Shown here one piece after another: positions 48,515 to 57,753 of a stretch of DNA of 64,000 nt (within the stretch, counting starts at the first letter, position 1; each line of letters starts with the position of its first letter). A program made the position numbers and the translations under genes. The notes under the pieces are model-generated. The model did not search any database. It saw only the letters and a list, made by a program, of their open reading frames with translations, and was not told the DNA's origin. The stretch covers positions 3,092,001-3,156,000 of the forward strand of contig NZ_CP066356.1 of the NCBI RefSeq assembly GCF_023278185.1, written 5' to 3'. Source of the DNA: Bradyrhizobium elkanii USDA 76 (GTDB lineage: Bacteria > Pseudomonadota > Alphaproteobacteria > Rhizobiales > Xanthobacteraceae).

Positions 48515-50044
48515 TTATGAATCCTGGTGCGGCGTATCTGGGGCCTGTGCTGGGCGTATCTTGCGTAACAAGACGGCTTGAATCTCAGCGATCTCGCCTA
48601 CGCGAAGCAAATGGGCCATCCCCCAATATAGCCCGATCCCGAGCATACAAAGCAGCGTGGCACGACCGATCACCGTCATTGCATTTGCATCCGGCAGCCA
48701 TTGCAATAGTTGAATACGGGCGAGGAGGCCGAGGCCCGTCGCTACGACCGCGGACATCGCAAGGCGCAGCGCGACCCGCAGCATTCCCTGCGATCCCTCA
48801 AGCGTTGTGCCTCTCGCAATTGCCTCGCGCTCGAAGCGGCGGCGCTGTAGCCAGCCAAGCACCATCACATAGATAATGATAGCTGCCGAGCTCGCGACGG
48901 CCAGGCCCATAGCGCCACCTCGCAGGCGTAACGCAACGTAGACGGGCGTCATGGCAGCAGCGATCACCGTGCCGATAAGTGTCGGCAGCCATGTGCTGCC
49001 CAGTGCATAGAAGCCGCGGCTGATGAGCGTCTGCGCTGCCCAGCCGCTGAGGCCAATGCAGAGGAAGGTCAGTACGGTGGCGGTTTCTTGCGCGTCGGAG
49101 AGGCTGAAACGGTGAGCGGAAAGGCCCCAGATCAGGTAGACCGCCTCGAAGCCTGCGATGGTCAGGCACACTTGCGCCGCAAATGTGAGGAGTAGCGTCA
49201 GCCGCACGGCTCGGCATAACAGAGCGTAAGCCTTGACGATGGCCCCCGCCGTGACCAGTTCGCTAATGGTCGGATAGGAAGCGACGCCGACCGCCATCCC
49301 GAACATCCCGATCGGGACTTTCATCAAGGTCCGGCCATATTGCAGGTAGGCGAGCGTCCCCGGCGCGAGATAGGAAGCCTGGTTCTTCACGATCCACTCG
49401 TCCACGATCACAATCGAAAAGCCGATCATGATCGGGAGCGACAGCCAGAGATAGCGTCTCAGGTCTGGATCGCTGAACGAAATCAACGGCAGCCAGCGCA
49501 TATTGCTCTTGATGCAACCGTAAAGTGGCAAGGCGAAGGGACCCGCGATGGACCCGACCAGCACGCCCCAAGCAAAGCCTTCGGCACCCAGCTGGGGATA
49601 GTAAGCACCGATCAGTCCACCGATGATGATACCTGCGGAGTAGACCAGCGGCGCCAGAGCCGGAAGTGCATGGAGATTTTGGGCCTGCAGCGCTGCCGAT
49701 AGCAGTCCACCCACCACATGAAAGAATTGGGCCGGCAGGATGATGCGCGTTAGACGGACAAGTGCGTCGATGTCCGTCGGATCGGTGATGCCTGGGGCAA
49801 CCAGTTCGGCCAATGGCCGCCCAAGCGCCATAAGAACCGCGATGCCGACCGTACCAACCAGCAAGATGAAATTCGCGATGACACTGAACGAAATCCAGGC
49901 CCGTCTTTCATCACCTCGCTGCAGGTGCGACAGAAAGATCGGAATGAACACGATTGACAGCGCGCCAGCAGCAAGCAGGTAGTTCAGGAAGTCCGGTAAC
50001 GTAAAGCTCGCGAAGTAGAGATCGGCCTGGCGGCTGGCACCCAA
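48515..50044 (-). pseudogene. murJ: Lipid II flippase MurJ-like, 5'-truncated
   Basis: Encodes about 509 residues of a MurJ/MVIN-type flippase with twelve or more membrane helices (YLLAAGALSIVFIPIFLSHL, LPAQFFHVVGGLLSAALQAQ, GFYALGSTWLPTLIG). Full-length relatives have about 40 more N-terminal residues with the first helix. Here the family sequence GRTLGASRQADLYF runs back into an in-frame TGA near 50065, and only a TTG can serve as start. The break coincides with the ATG of the divergent gene at 50062, which suggests recombination. Probably a non-essential second MurJ, possibly tied to polysaccharide export. Its activity is doubtful. Confidence 0.75.
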
Positions 50045-50061
50045 GGTCCGGCCAAGTGTTC

Positions 50062-50430
50062 ATGAAGCCGGTTATCGCTGATCCTCGGAATTGGCGTCGC
50101 GCTGGCGGCTACCAGTGCATCCGCACAATCTGTTGACCTGACCGGAACCTATCAGTGCGTTCAAATGTGTCGCGGCGGCAAGCTGGCTTATGTCACGCAG
50201 AATGGACCCGAGCTCAATCTCTTGACGGAGGGCGGGGAGCCTTCCGCGCCGAGCCGGACTGGTTCTATCGGGCAAATCGCATCTGGATCGATGCCTTCAA
50301 CATCAGTGCGGTCCATACACCTAACGGCATGACGATCCAGTTCGACAACGGGAGCATCCGGCGGCGTTTTGTGCCAGCAGCCCCCCGCCGCTCCGCCGTG
50401 GACGTGGCTAGGCAAGCTCAAGAACAATGA
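50062..50430 (+). pseudogene. Small exported protein with two frameshifts
   Basis: Correcting one extra C near 50068 gives a signal peptide (MKRLSLILGIGVALAATSAS) and a mature start AQSVDLTGTYQCVQMC, RGGKLAYVTQNGPELNLL. A second shift near 50245 is needed to continue as RAEPDWFYRANRIWIDAFN and GMTIQFDNGSIRRRF to the TGA at 430. The coherent reading across three frames shows a once-intact periplasmic protein of about 120 residues. Either a pseudogene or a region of poor sequence. Function unknown. Confidence 0.6.
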
Positions 50431-50820
50431 GAGCGGCACAACTGGTGATTCAGGCAGGGCCGCGTCCCATTTGGCGAGGAGAATCGCCGCCGTCCCAGAA
50501 ATGTGTTGAGGCCCGGTTAGCCGCTTCAAGGCCGCGCGCAAGAGCGCCTGTTTCACGGCGGCGCGAGGACCCCTTTGGGCCCGCAAAGGGTCAAAATGCG
50601 CGTAAGGGGCAGCTCTTGGCGCAAACCAGACACATCTACACTTGGGCCACGCACGCAGGCATCATCGACAATCATCGAAGCCCAACGAATAGTTACTGGC
50701 GAGGCCGAGGCGGCAGATGACCAGCGTCAGGTCGGCTTCTGCGAAAATCGCGGCGTGAGCCCCCGAACGCGACGTCTGTCCGGTGAGCCAATTGACGAAC
50801 GCAACCGGAGCGGCGACCTG
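50431..50820. other. Intergenic stretch without a supportable gene
   Basis: Open frames here lack start signals and recognisable domains. Nothing else was seen. Confidence 0.4.
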
Positions 50821-51468
50821 CTACTTGCAGCCACGGCAAATCGTAAGCTTGCCCTTCAGTTTGTCATCTTCCGCGGGATCACCCGATCGCTGCCCAGAGA
50901 CACGATCCGCTTCTTGACCGAGCTTGGACGGCTTCGCCGGGCGCGACCTGACAGGTCGCGTCGTCCGGCTTGACGCGTCATTGTCGTCGACGATGCCGAC
51001 GCTAAAGCCATCGTAATCGGTGGCCGGCTTGGCCGGCGGCGGCAGCCTGTCGATCACCGGTGCTGGCGAAACGTTGTCGGGCGCCGACTGCGTGTCCTTG
51101 ACAGTGGCAGATGGTGGAGCGCCCGCGGCGGTCGCCCGTGGTGGCACATCTTTAGCGGCTCGGGGTGATACCGAACCCTTGGCGGTCACCGCCGGCGGCG
51201 GAACGTCATCCGTCGCCGGTGACGACCCAAGACTGCTCTTTGATGATGGCGTGGAACTTTTGGCAGCCGCCCGCGGCGACACGCTGGGTGCCGCCATCGG
51301 CGGCCAAACGCTGTTGGTGGCGGCCGGAGGTGCCGCCCCCTGTTCACTCAATGGCGGCGGCGGAGCAAGCGAAAGCGGCGGGGCCAGCGACGTCTGACAG
51401 CTGGCGCTGTCTTGTAACCAAACACCAGCGACCAACAAGCCAAGGGCAAACAGCGCAGCGTTTTTCAT
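50821..51468 (-). CDS. Exported Pro/Ala/Ser-rich protein
   Basis: A 215-residue protein with a signal peptide (MKNAALFALGLLVAGVWL, cut near ASCQT) and a low-complexity body of Pro, Ala and Ser with loose repeats (VSPRAAAKSS, SVSPRAAKDVPPR). A short conserved-looking C-terminus follows, YDGFSVGIVDDNDASS, ending with KLTICRGCK. Such proteins span the periplasm or cell wall, often as linkers. The ATG at 51468 is chosen because it opens the signal peptide; the frame is open further upstream. No enzymatic domain. Confidence 0.55.
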   Translation of the reverse strand: MKNAALFALGLLVAGVWLQDSASCQTSLAPPLSLAPPPPLSEQGAAPPAATNSVWPPMAAPSVSPRAAAKSSTPSSKSSLGSSPATDDVPPPAVTAKGSVSPRAAKDVPPRATAAGAPPSATVKDTQSAPDNVSPAPVIDRLPPPAKPATDYDGFSVGIVDDNDASSRTTRPVRSRPAKPSKLGQEADRVSGQRSGDPAEDDKLKGKLTICRGCK

Positions 51469-51639
51469 TCGCGTTCTGCAAATCACTTTGACTGAAGGAA
51501 TTGATCGCGTGACTTCCCTGGCCACGCTTCGGCGAAAATATCCACGCCTGACATGGCGATCAAAATTGCCTTCCAATTCTCTCGTCATAGGTCTCCACCT
51601 TGAACTTGGGATCACTACGCGTGCGTCAACGGCATGCGC

Positions 51640-53239
51640 CTAAGGATCGATCAGGACGCCCGGGTTGAGCATGCCGCGGGGATCCAGTTCGCGCTTGGCG
51701 GCCCGCAACGCGGCGGCAAAAAGCTGTGGCCGCTGTCGGTCATACCAGGGTCGGTGATCTCGGCCGACGGCATGGTGGTGCGTGATGGTGCCGCCCGCCG
51801 CGATCAGCGCGTCGCTCGCCGCGTCCTTGATGGCCTTCCACTGCGCGAGCAGCGCACCGTGGCGACCGCGCGCGTGGAAGGAGAAGTAGGGCGCCGGCCC
51901 GTCCGGGTAGACGTGGGTGAAGCGACAGGTGACTTCACCCTTCACCCCGGTCGCTTGCAGAATTGCGCGTTCGGTTGCCGCCTTGACCTGATCGTGAAAG
52001 GTTTCGAACCGATCCCAGGTGATGGCGGTCTCGAACGTATCGTTGATGATAGCAACGGGCGGTCAAGAATTCGCGCGCATAGGGCATGCGAATGAACGCG
52101 TTGCGCCAGATGCCTGCCGCGCCTTCGAGATGCGCGTCGCCGGCCTCGGCAGGCTCCGGTGTCCCGCGGTGGTCGGCGCAGCATTCGAGCGCACGCTTGA
52201 ACCAGGCGTCGAGGGGATGATCGCCCGATTCGAATGCCAGCACCATGATGGCGGAGCTGCCGTCGGACGCGCCGGTGTTGAACGCCTCCTGCGGGTCCAG
52301 GATGCGGCAATTGGACGGATAGAGGCCGGCTTGCGCGACCGCACGCACCGCGCGCGCGGCATCGAAGAAAGTGGGAAAGCGAACCGATGCGCCGGCGCGG
52401 AATTTTGGACGCTGCTGCAATCGCATCCATGCGCGCGAGATCACGCCCAGGATTCCTTCCGAGCCGATGAACATGCGGTCGGGGCTCGGCCCCGCACCCG
52501 AACCGGGAAGCCGGCGCGTCTCCACGACGCCAACCGGCGTCACGACGCGCAGGCTTTCGACGAAATCGTCGATATGGGTGTAGAGACTGGCGAAGTGGCC
52601 GCCCGAACGCGTCGCGATCCAGCCGCCCAGGGTCGAATATTCAAAACTCTGCGGAAAATGCCGCAGCGTGAGGCGGTGCGGCTTGAGCTGGTTTTCCAGC
52701 GATGGACCATAGGTGCCGGCGTCGATCAATGCGGCGCGCGAGACCGGATCGACCTCGACGACGTTGGATAGATTGCGCAGGTCGAGCGTGACGGCCGCCT
52801 TGTGCTTGATGCCATCGGCCTGCGGCTCGACGCCGCCGCACACGGTCGATCCGCCCCCGAACGGCGTCAGCGAAGCGCCGACGGACCCCGCCCAGTCCAT
52901 GACCGCCGATATCTCCGACTCGTTGCGTGGATAGGCCACGACATCGGGCGCGCAATCGTAATCGCCGAGCATGGCCCTGACATAATCCGGATAGGACTTG
53001 CCGTAAGTGTGCGCGGCGCGGTCGTAGCGTTCGGTCGTGCAGAACGGCGTGAGCGAAGCTGGCGGCACCACGCGCGGCTCCCGCAAGGACAGCTCTTCAA
53101 GGCCGGGAACGGTGACCGTGTCGAATTCGCCGGCGCCAAACTTGGCATGGTAGCGGCCGAGGACGAACGCCCGCTCTTCCGCGCTCATGCCTTCGCCCTC
53201 CCGTCCCCAGCCGTAATGTTTCAGCCTCGCGCCGGTCAT
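51640..53239 (-). pseudogene. FAD-linked oxidase (AGPS-like), one-base frameshift
   Basis: An FAD/PCMH-type oxidoreductase resembling alkyldihydroxyacetonephosphate synthase. The FAD-binding part has VVAYPRNESEISAVMDWAGS, LTPFGGGSTVCGGVE and TLGGWIATRSGGHFASLYTH. The C-terminal cap part has MPYAREFLTA, then after a shift AIINDTFETAITWDRFE, CRFTHVYPDGPAPYFSFHA and ELDPRGMLNPGVL. Removing one C from CCC (plus-strand GGG at 52057-52059) restores a 532-residue frame. Start ATG at 53239. It is divergent from the MpaB-type gene, a likely functional partner in lipid or sterol metabolism. Confidence 0.75.
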
Positions 53240-53575
53240 GAGCGTTCCCCGCGTTTCGTTTCGAGAGTTTTCTGAATCGAAGAACAAGATGCTCTGAACG
53301 ACAGCGCTGCAGAGTGAGCTCGTTCGATCGAAACAATACGCTTTCGAGCGGGAGTATGAAAGACGGCGGCGGCGGGACAGTTCCTTCAGCAAACGGCGCC
53401 GCAGCAGCCGCTGCACCCGGCTCAGTCCTACCCGCATGGGGTACGACCAAATGTCAGGCCGCCGTATTCCGCGCGGGTGGACATCATGCGACACGTTGAG
53501 AGAGCTTTGGCTTGCTGAATTGCGATAGACTGCACGGACAGCGGAATCCCTCCGTCTGGTTCGGAAGGTGCGCAT
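53240..53575. other. Divergent promoter region
   Basis: 336 bases between the FAD oxidase (minus) and the MpaB-type gene (plus). No FixK-type site, repeat or small gene is recognised. Confidence 0.4.
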
Positions 53576-54526
53576 TTGGTCTCTGAAAGCGACCTTGAGC
53601 TCGCTCTTGATTTCGTCCGGGCTCGGGCCGCCGGGCCGGTCGAGGGCATCTTTGGTCCAGGCTCGATGACCTGGCGGATCGACCGGGAAGCCATCACCTT
53701 TTTGGGCGCCGGTCGTGCCTTGCTGCTTCAGCTGGCGCATCCCTGGGTCGCCGCCGCCGTGGCCGAGCACTCGCGGACCTTCGCGGATCCGATCGGTCGC
53801 TTCCATCGAACCTTTGGCGTGGTGTTTACGATGGTGTTCGGCTCGCTCGATGCGGCCCTTACCGCTGCCCGGCACCTGCACCGCCGCCATACCATGATCG
53901 TTGGCCGCCTGCCCGATGCAATCGGTCCGTTCGAGAGCGGCTCGCTCTACCGCGCCAATGAGGTCGCAGCGTTGCGCTGGGTTCACGCGACCCTCGTCGA
54001 CACCGCTCTGGCCGTCCACGACCTGATCCTGCCTCCGTTCTCGGTCGAAGAGCGCGAGCGCTATTGGGCCGAAAGCCGGCTGTTTGGGGCATTGTTCGGG
54101 CTGACGTCGAGCGACTTGCCGGCGGATTGGGATTCATTCGCGGCCTACACCGCGGAGATGATGCAATCGGATACATTGTCCGTCAGCACGGCCGCGCGCG
54201 AGGTGGCCCGACAGATCTTCGCCGGTGGACGACCATGGTTGCGGTCGCCGCGCTGGTATCAAACCCTGAGTGCCGAGCTGCTGCCGGACCGATTGCGCAC
54301 CGGCTTCGGATTGGCCTTTGACGAACGCGACAGGAAGGCCGCACAGCGTGCCGTTGCGCGGATACGACGCATCTATCCCAAAATACCGACCCAGCTTCGC
54401 TACGTCGGCCCCTACCAGGAGGCTCAAGCGCGACTGCAGGGAACGACGCAGCTGGGCTGGACAACGCGGTGCCTGAACAGGGCCTGGATAGGACGCCCCC
54501 AGTTGGATGACCGCTGGAACAGGTGA
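53576..54526 (+). CDS. MpaB/rubber-oxygenase-like (DUF2236) oxygenase
   Basis: A 316-residue protein of the DUF2236 family. Typical motifs are GPGSMTWRIDREAITFLGAG, LLQLAHPWVAAAVAEHS, FHRTFGVVFTMVFG and LRWVHATLVDTA, where the conserved histidines (H-P, H-A) bind heme b in studied members such as Lcp. Cytoplasmic, no signal peptide. A TTG start at 53576 with GGAAGG upstream is used. It is paired with a divergent FAD-linked oxidase. The substrate is unknown. Its 3' end overlaps the next ORF by 20 bases. Confidence 0.75.
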   Translation: MVSESDLELALDFVRARAAGPVEGIFGPGSMTWRIDREAITFLGAGRALLLQLAHPWVAAAVAEHSRTFADPIGRFHRTFGVVFTMVFGSLDAALTAARHLHRRHTMIVGRLPDAIGPFESGSLYRANEVAALRWVHATLVDTALAVHDLILPPFSVEERERYWAESRLFGALFGLTSSDLPADWDSFAAYTAEMMQSDTLSVSTAAREVARQIFAGGRPWLRSPRWYQTLSAELLPDRLRTGFGLAFDERDRKAAQRAVARIRRIYPKIPTQLRYVGPYQEAQARLQGTTQLGWTTRCLNRAWIGRPQLDDRWNR

Positions 54527-54767
54527 AGCTGTCCCGGACAGCGGTTTCATCGTCCAGGGAAAGCAAATAACCGGCGCATCTCAAGAATGCACTGTCAAAT
54601 CGTTGCACGATGACGAGCGGAATGTGCGAGTGATTGCGTCCTGCTCGGACGGTGTCGCGGTTTCAGACCCAGAGTTCGACTTGAAAATCTCCGGAGAGAA
54701 TAGGATCACACTCAGCTCCAAGGAGCCGGTGCCAGTGGAAATGCCGTATGTTCGCTGCTCGATGTGA
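54507..54767 (+). CDS. Hypothetical fragment of an exported-type small protein
   Basis: An 86-codon frame. The middle (SGFIVQGKQITGASQECTVK, NVRVIASCSDG, PVEMPYVRCSM) has a 'Cys...Cys...YxRC' pattern typical of small periplasmic proteins, but there is no signal peptide, and the beginning overlaps the MpaB-type gene. Probably a 5'-truncated remnant. The start is uncertain. Confidence 0.35.
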   Translation: MTAGTGEAVPDSGFIVQGKQITGASQECTVKSLHDDERNVRVIASCSDGVAVSDPEFDLKISGENRITLSSKEPVPVEMPYVRCSM

Positions 54768-54793
54768 AGACCGCGCGGCGTGACGGAAACTGG

Positions 54794-55192
54794 TTAGATT
54801 GCCTCTCGTGCGCTGCTGGTGGCCTGTTCGATAGCAGAAAGCAGCAAGTCGGTATCAAGCGGCTTCGTCAGAAAAGCGCTGGCGCCCGCCGCCTCGCAAT
54901 GTTCGCGTAATCTCGGATTAGCGCCTGCCGTAATGATGATTGCGGGAATTTGAAAACCGTTAGCTCTCAAATGCTGAAGCAGCTCAAGGCCGGTCCTACC
55001 CGGCATATGCATGTCAAAAATGACACAGCTTGGCATCCCGGTCACCAGTGCCGGAAGGAATGCCTCCGCAGAGCCAAAGGTCCTGGCGTGCAGAGAGTGT
55101 GCGCGCAGGAGGCTGCTTATTGCTTCCCGGAGTGATACGTCGTCGTCGACTACGGCAATCCACCCGGACGCCAGACTCGCTGATACCAACAT
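54794..55192 (-). CDS. Single-domain response regulator (FixJ-receiver-like)
   Basis: A 132-residue receiver domain with no output domain: WIAVVDDDVSLREAISSLLR (acidic pocket), CVIFDMHMPGRTGLELL (phosphorylated Asp), PAIIITAG and AFLTKPLD (Thr and Lys switch residues). It resembles the receiver of FixJ-type regulators. It may relay or sink phosphate from a histidine kinase. The ATG at 55192 has no clear ribosome binding site. The FixK-type site at 55227-55240 lies 34 bases upstream, close to where a -10/-35 region would be, so it could be activated or repressed. The only such site outside the island. Confidence 0.8.
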   Translation of the reverse strand: MLVSASLASGWIAVVDDDVSLREAISSLLRAHSLHARTFGSAEAFLPALVTGMPSCVIFDMHMPGRTGLELLQHLRANGFQIPAIIITAGANPRLREHCEAAGASAFLTKPLDTDLLLSAIEQATSSAREAI

Positions 55193-55226
55193 TGGTGTAG
55201 GTTGGCATTTTGAAGCCCCCGCAAGT

Positions 55227-55240
55227 TTGCGTTAGATCAA
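55227..55240. promoter_or_regulatory. FixK-type operator TTGCGTTAGATCAA
   Basis: Matches TTGC-N6-TCAA. It ends 34 bases from the response-regulator start, closer than other boxes. Confidence 0.55.
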
Positions 55241-55344
55241 AATAGCGGCGACGCAATCGAACCCAGCTGCTAAACAAGGGGCCTAACGAGCCCGTTGGCG
55301 AGGAACTGGTCCTTCGGGTTGGGCCATTTGCGCGCACTGCCCGG

Positions 55345-55410
55345 CTACGCGGACTTGCGGTGTGGCTTGGATGCCGGCTTCTTGGCGGCCTTCGGGGCCT
55401 TGGTGGGAGC
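55345..55410 (-). pseudogene. Lys/Ala-rich histone-like tail remnant
   Basis: The minus strand reads APTKAPKAAKKPASKP, then HRKSA and TAG. This is the kind of C-terminal tail found on HU-like or histone H1-like proteins of rhizobia. No folded domain precedes it, so only the tail is left. Confidence 0.4.
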
Positions 55411-55534
55411 CGCTTATCACATGAGCATGCCGTTGAGTTAGCACAGCTACGAGAGTTCCTGTGATCGTTTCATTTTTTCGACAGTCGTCACCACGGAAAA
55501 GCTGTGTTACAAGCCGCTCCTCTTGAAAGGAGCA

Positions 55535-55726
55535 ATGATTGTGAAGAAAGCAACCAAGAAAGCCGTGAAGCGGCGCGAGTGGACTAAGAACGACATCAAG
55601 GAACTCAAGGCGCATTCAAAGGCACGCACGCCGATCGGAAGAGTTGCGAAGGCGACTAAGCGGACAATCGGTGCGCTGCGCGTCAAAGCATCACAGCTGG
55701 GAATTGGACTGGGACATCAGCGGTAG
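55535..55726 (+). CDS. Small very basic putative DNA-binding protein
   Basis: A 63-residue protein starting MIVKKATKKAVKRREWTKND. IKELKAHSKARTPIGRVAKA and KRTIGALRVKASQLGIGL follow. The basic tail plus 'REWTKxDxxELKxxxKxxTPxGRxAKxxKRTxGAxRxKA' helix-turn-helix-like pattern recurs in rhizobia and looks like a SANT/HTH-type DNA-binding module. AAAGGAG lies just before the ATG at 55535. Monocistronic. Probably a nucleoid-associated protein (inference). Confidence 0.6.
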   Translation: MIVKKATKKAVKRREWTKNDIKELKAHSKARTPIGRVAKATKRTIGALRVKASQLGIGLGHQR

Positions 55727-55739
55727 CATTGCGCGCAGC

Positions 55740-55919
55740 CACCAGTGCCATCGATAGCAATGTCGTAGGCGACCCGAAGGCCGCCCCCTTGAAGCGCCTC
55801 TTCGCCAACAAGCCGCCCGCTGTCCGCTTTACGATGAACAAGATCTCGGTCAGGTCATGTAGCGCGTTGTCGGCCCGCGGGTCCGGCAAATCCTCAAAGC
55901 ACTCGTCAAATCGTTGCAT
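55740..55919 (-). mobile_element. ISAs1-family transposase N-terminal remnant
   Basis: The minus strand starts MQRFDECFEDLPDPRADNAL, then HDLTEILFIVK, the diagnostic N-terminus of ISAs1-type transposases. Similarity ends after about 31 residues; the rest of the frame (KGAAFGSPTTLLSMALVAAR) is not clearly transposase. No inverted repeats were found. A dead fragment. Confidence 0.65.
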
Positions 55920-56030
55920 CAGCCGCTCCCTTCAGATCAGGAGCTGCCTTCAGAATCCCTTTCCTTCGATTTGGCAAATACTTGCATGCGCACAGCAGTG
56001 AGGAGCTTCGGCGCCGGCCATCATTCTCAC

Positions 56031-56770
56031 TCAAGAGCGTTCCAGTTTGCCGATCCGGATCGGGACGTGCCGCTGCCCCCAGTTGCCCCGGGTGGGTCTC
56101 GAACAGGCCAGAGATTGTGGTCGAGCAAATACTGCAACGGCCGTCCCCTGTGAGCCGCCAAGTGGTGATGTCATACGAATTTCGGCCGATGATCCGCTCA
56201 CCGCAGCCCGGGCAGTACGTGCTTTGGCCCCTCTCGTCATAGACATTCCCGGCGTAGACGAAGTGCAGCCCGACCTCGCGCGCTATATCGCGAGCCCTCG
56301 TCCAGTGTGACGGCCGGCGTACGGGGCAGTTCTAGCATCTTGTAGTCAGGGTGGAAGGCGGTGAGATGTAAGGGCACGTCGGGTCCTAGCCTTGTCATCA
56401 CCCACTCGCTCAGCTTCTTTACCTCCTCTGAGTTGTCGTTGTGACCCGGGATCAGCAGCGTTGTGATTTCGAATCAGACCCTCGTGTTGTGCTTCAGATA
56501 CGCGAGCGTATCCAGGACGGCGCCAAGTTGGCCGGTGCACAGCCGTTTGTAGAACGTCTCGGTGAACGCCTTGAGGTCAGCGTTGGCGGCGTCCATGAAG
56601 GTGTAGAGTTCCTCCCGCGCCGCCGCGTTAATGCAGCCCGCCGTGACCGCCACGTTCTTGATCCCGCGACGGCGCGCCACCTTTGCAACGTCCACGGCAT
56701 ATTCGAGGAAGATGACCGGGTCGTTATAGGTGTAGGCGATAGAGCGCGAGCCGGTGTTCTGGCCGAGCAA
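56031..56770 (-). pseudogene. amrS: AmmeMemoRadiSam radical SAM enzyme (AmrS) remnant
   Basis: The minus strand carries AYTYNDPVIFLEYAVDVAKV, NVAVTAGCINAAAREELYTF, DANADLKAFTETFYKRLC, an in-frame TGA where TRVW is expected, then FEITTLLIPGHNDNSEEVKK and LTAFHPDYKMLELPRTPA. In shifted frames follow GLHFVYAGNVYDERG, YCPGCGERIIGRNSYD and GNWGQRHVPIRIGKLERS. These are collinear with AmrS. The iron-sulfur CxxxCxxC region is lost at the 5' end. At least one nonsense and two frame changes make it dead. Confidence 0.75.
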
Positions 56771-56810
56771 TCACGCCGCGTCAGCCAACAGCCCCGGATG
56801 CGCCACCATC

Positions 56811-57467
56811 TAGGCCCACGCCGCCTATGAGCCGGGCACGCGTGCGCTGGAAATGCCGGGTGCTGAGCCGATCACGCATACATTCGCAGACGCCGACGAA
56901 CTCGAGGCTATGCGGGACGATGTCCGCGCTCTGCGGACCAAGGTCGACCTTGTGATCCTTTCATGCCATTGGGGCGTGTCGTCCAAAGAGGAGCCAGTCG
57001 CATATCAGCGCGAAATAGCCCGAGCCGCCATCGACGTGGGGGCAGACATGGTGTTCGGCCACCATCCGCATGTGGTCCAGGCCGGCGAAATCTATCAGGG
57101 TAAGCCGATCTTCTACAGCCTTGGCAATTTTGCGTTCGACTGGGACGTTATGCGCGGCCGTCATCTCGATGGTCTGGCGCTGCGGTGCTTGATCGCGGGA
57201 AAGAAGATCACCGAAATTGAATTACTACCGGTCCGTCGCAACGAGCACAACGATATCTGCGTACATAGTGCAGACACCGGCGCGGGCAAGGACATTCTCG
57301 GCCGTTTCGAGCAGCTGAACAGGAAACTCGAAGACTCAATCGTCTTGTCGAGGGCCACTCACCTGCGGCTTGAGGGTATTGGTAAGGTTAACGCGGCTGC
57401 TGACTCCCCCGAGCCGTTGTTTTGCCGAGCGATATCCAATCAGGGGAGCAAGAGGCCTCGCTCCTGA
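56811..57467 (+). pseudogene. CapA-family metallophosphatase-fold protein, 5'-truncated
   Basis: The C-terminal two thirds of a CapA/PGA-synthesis-type protein: AYEPGTRALEMPGAEPITHT, DLVILSCHWGVSSKEEP, GADMVFGHHPHVVQAGEIYQ and GKPIFYSLGNFAFDWD. GHHPHVVQ is the family's metal-binding motif. The N-terminal part (D-x-M-x-GD and N-H motifs) is missing; the frame begins at a stop near 56808, next to the truncated AmrS gene. A product from ATG 56853 is possible, but it would lack half the active site. Confidence 0.7.
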
Positions 57468-57753
57468 CTGCGAGGAAAGCGCCTGCCGCCTGTCAGACAT
57501 TCTCCTTGGGCGGAAAAGCCCTGGATCTTCCATGTACCACCGTATCGCACTCACCATGCGATGCTCGTCGCCTTTGTGAACTTGCGCGCGAACGAAAAAG
57601 AAGCACGTATCGCTGCGGTCGCCGCGCTGGGGGACAACGAGTATCCAGTAAGATGTTGATCTTCTTGCACTCAAACCTGCAACCAGAACGTTATGAGTGG
57701 CCGAACGAGGATCGTTGACCTTTCGTTTCAGGGGCGAAGTCGCACTGACGGTC

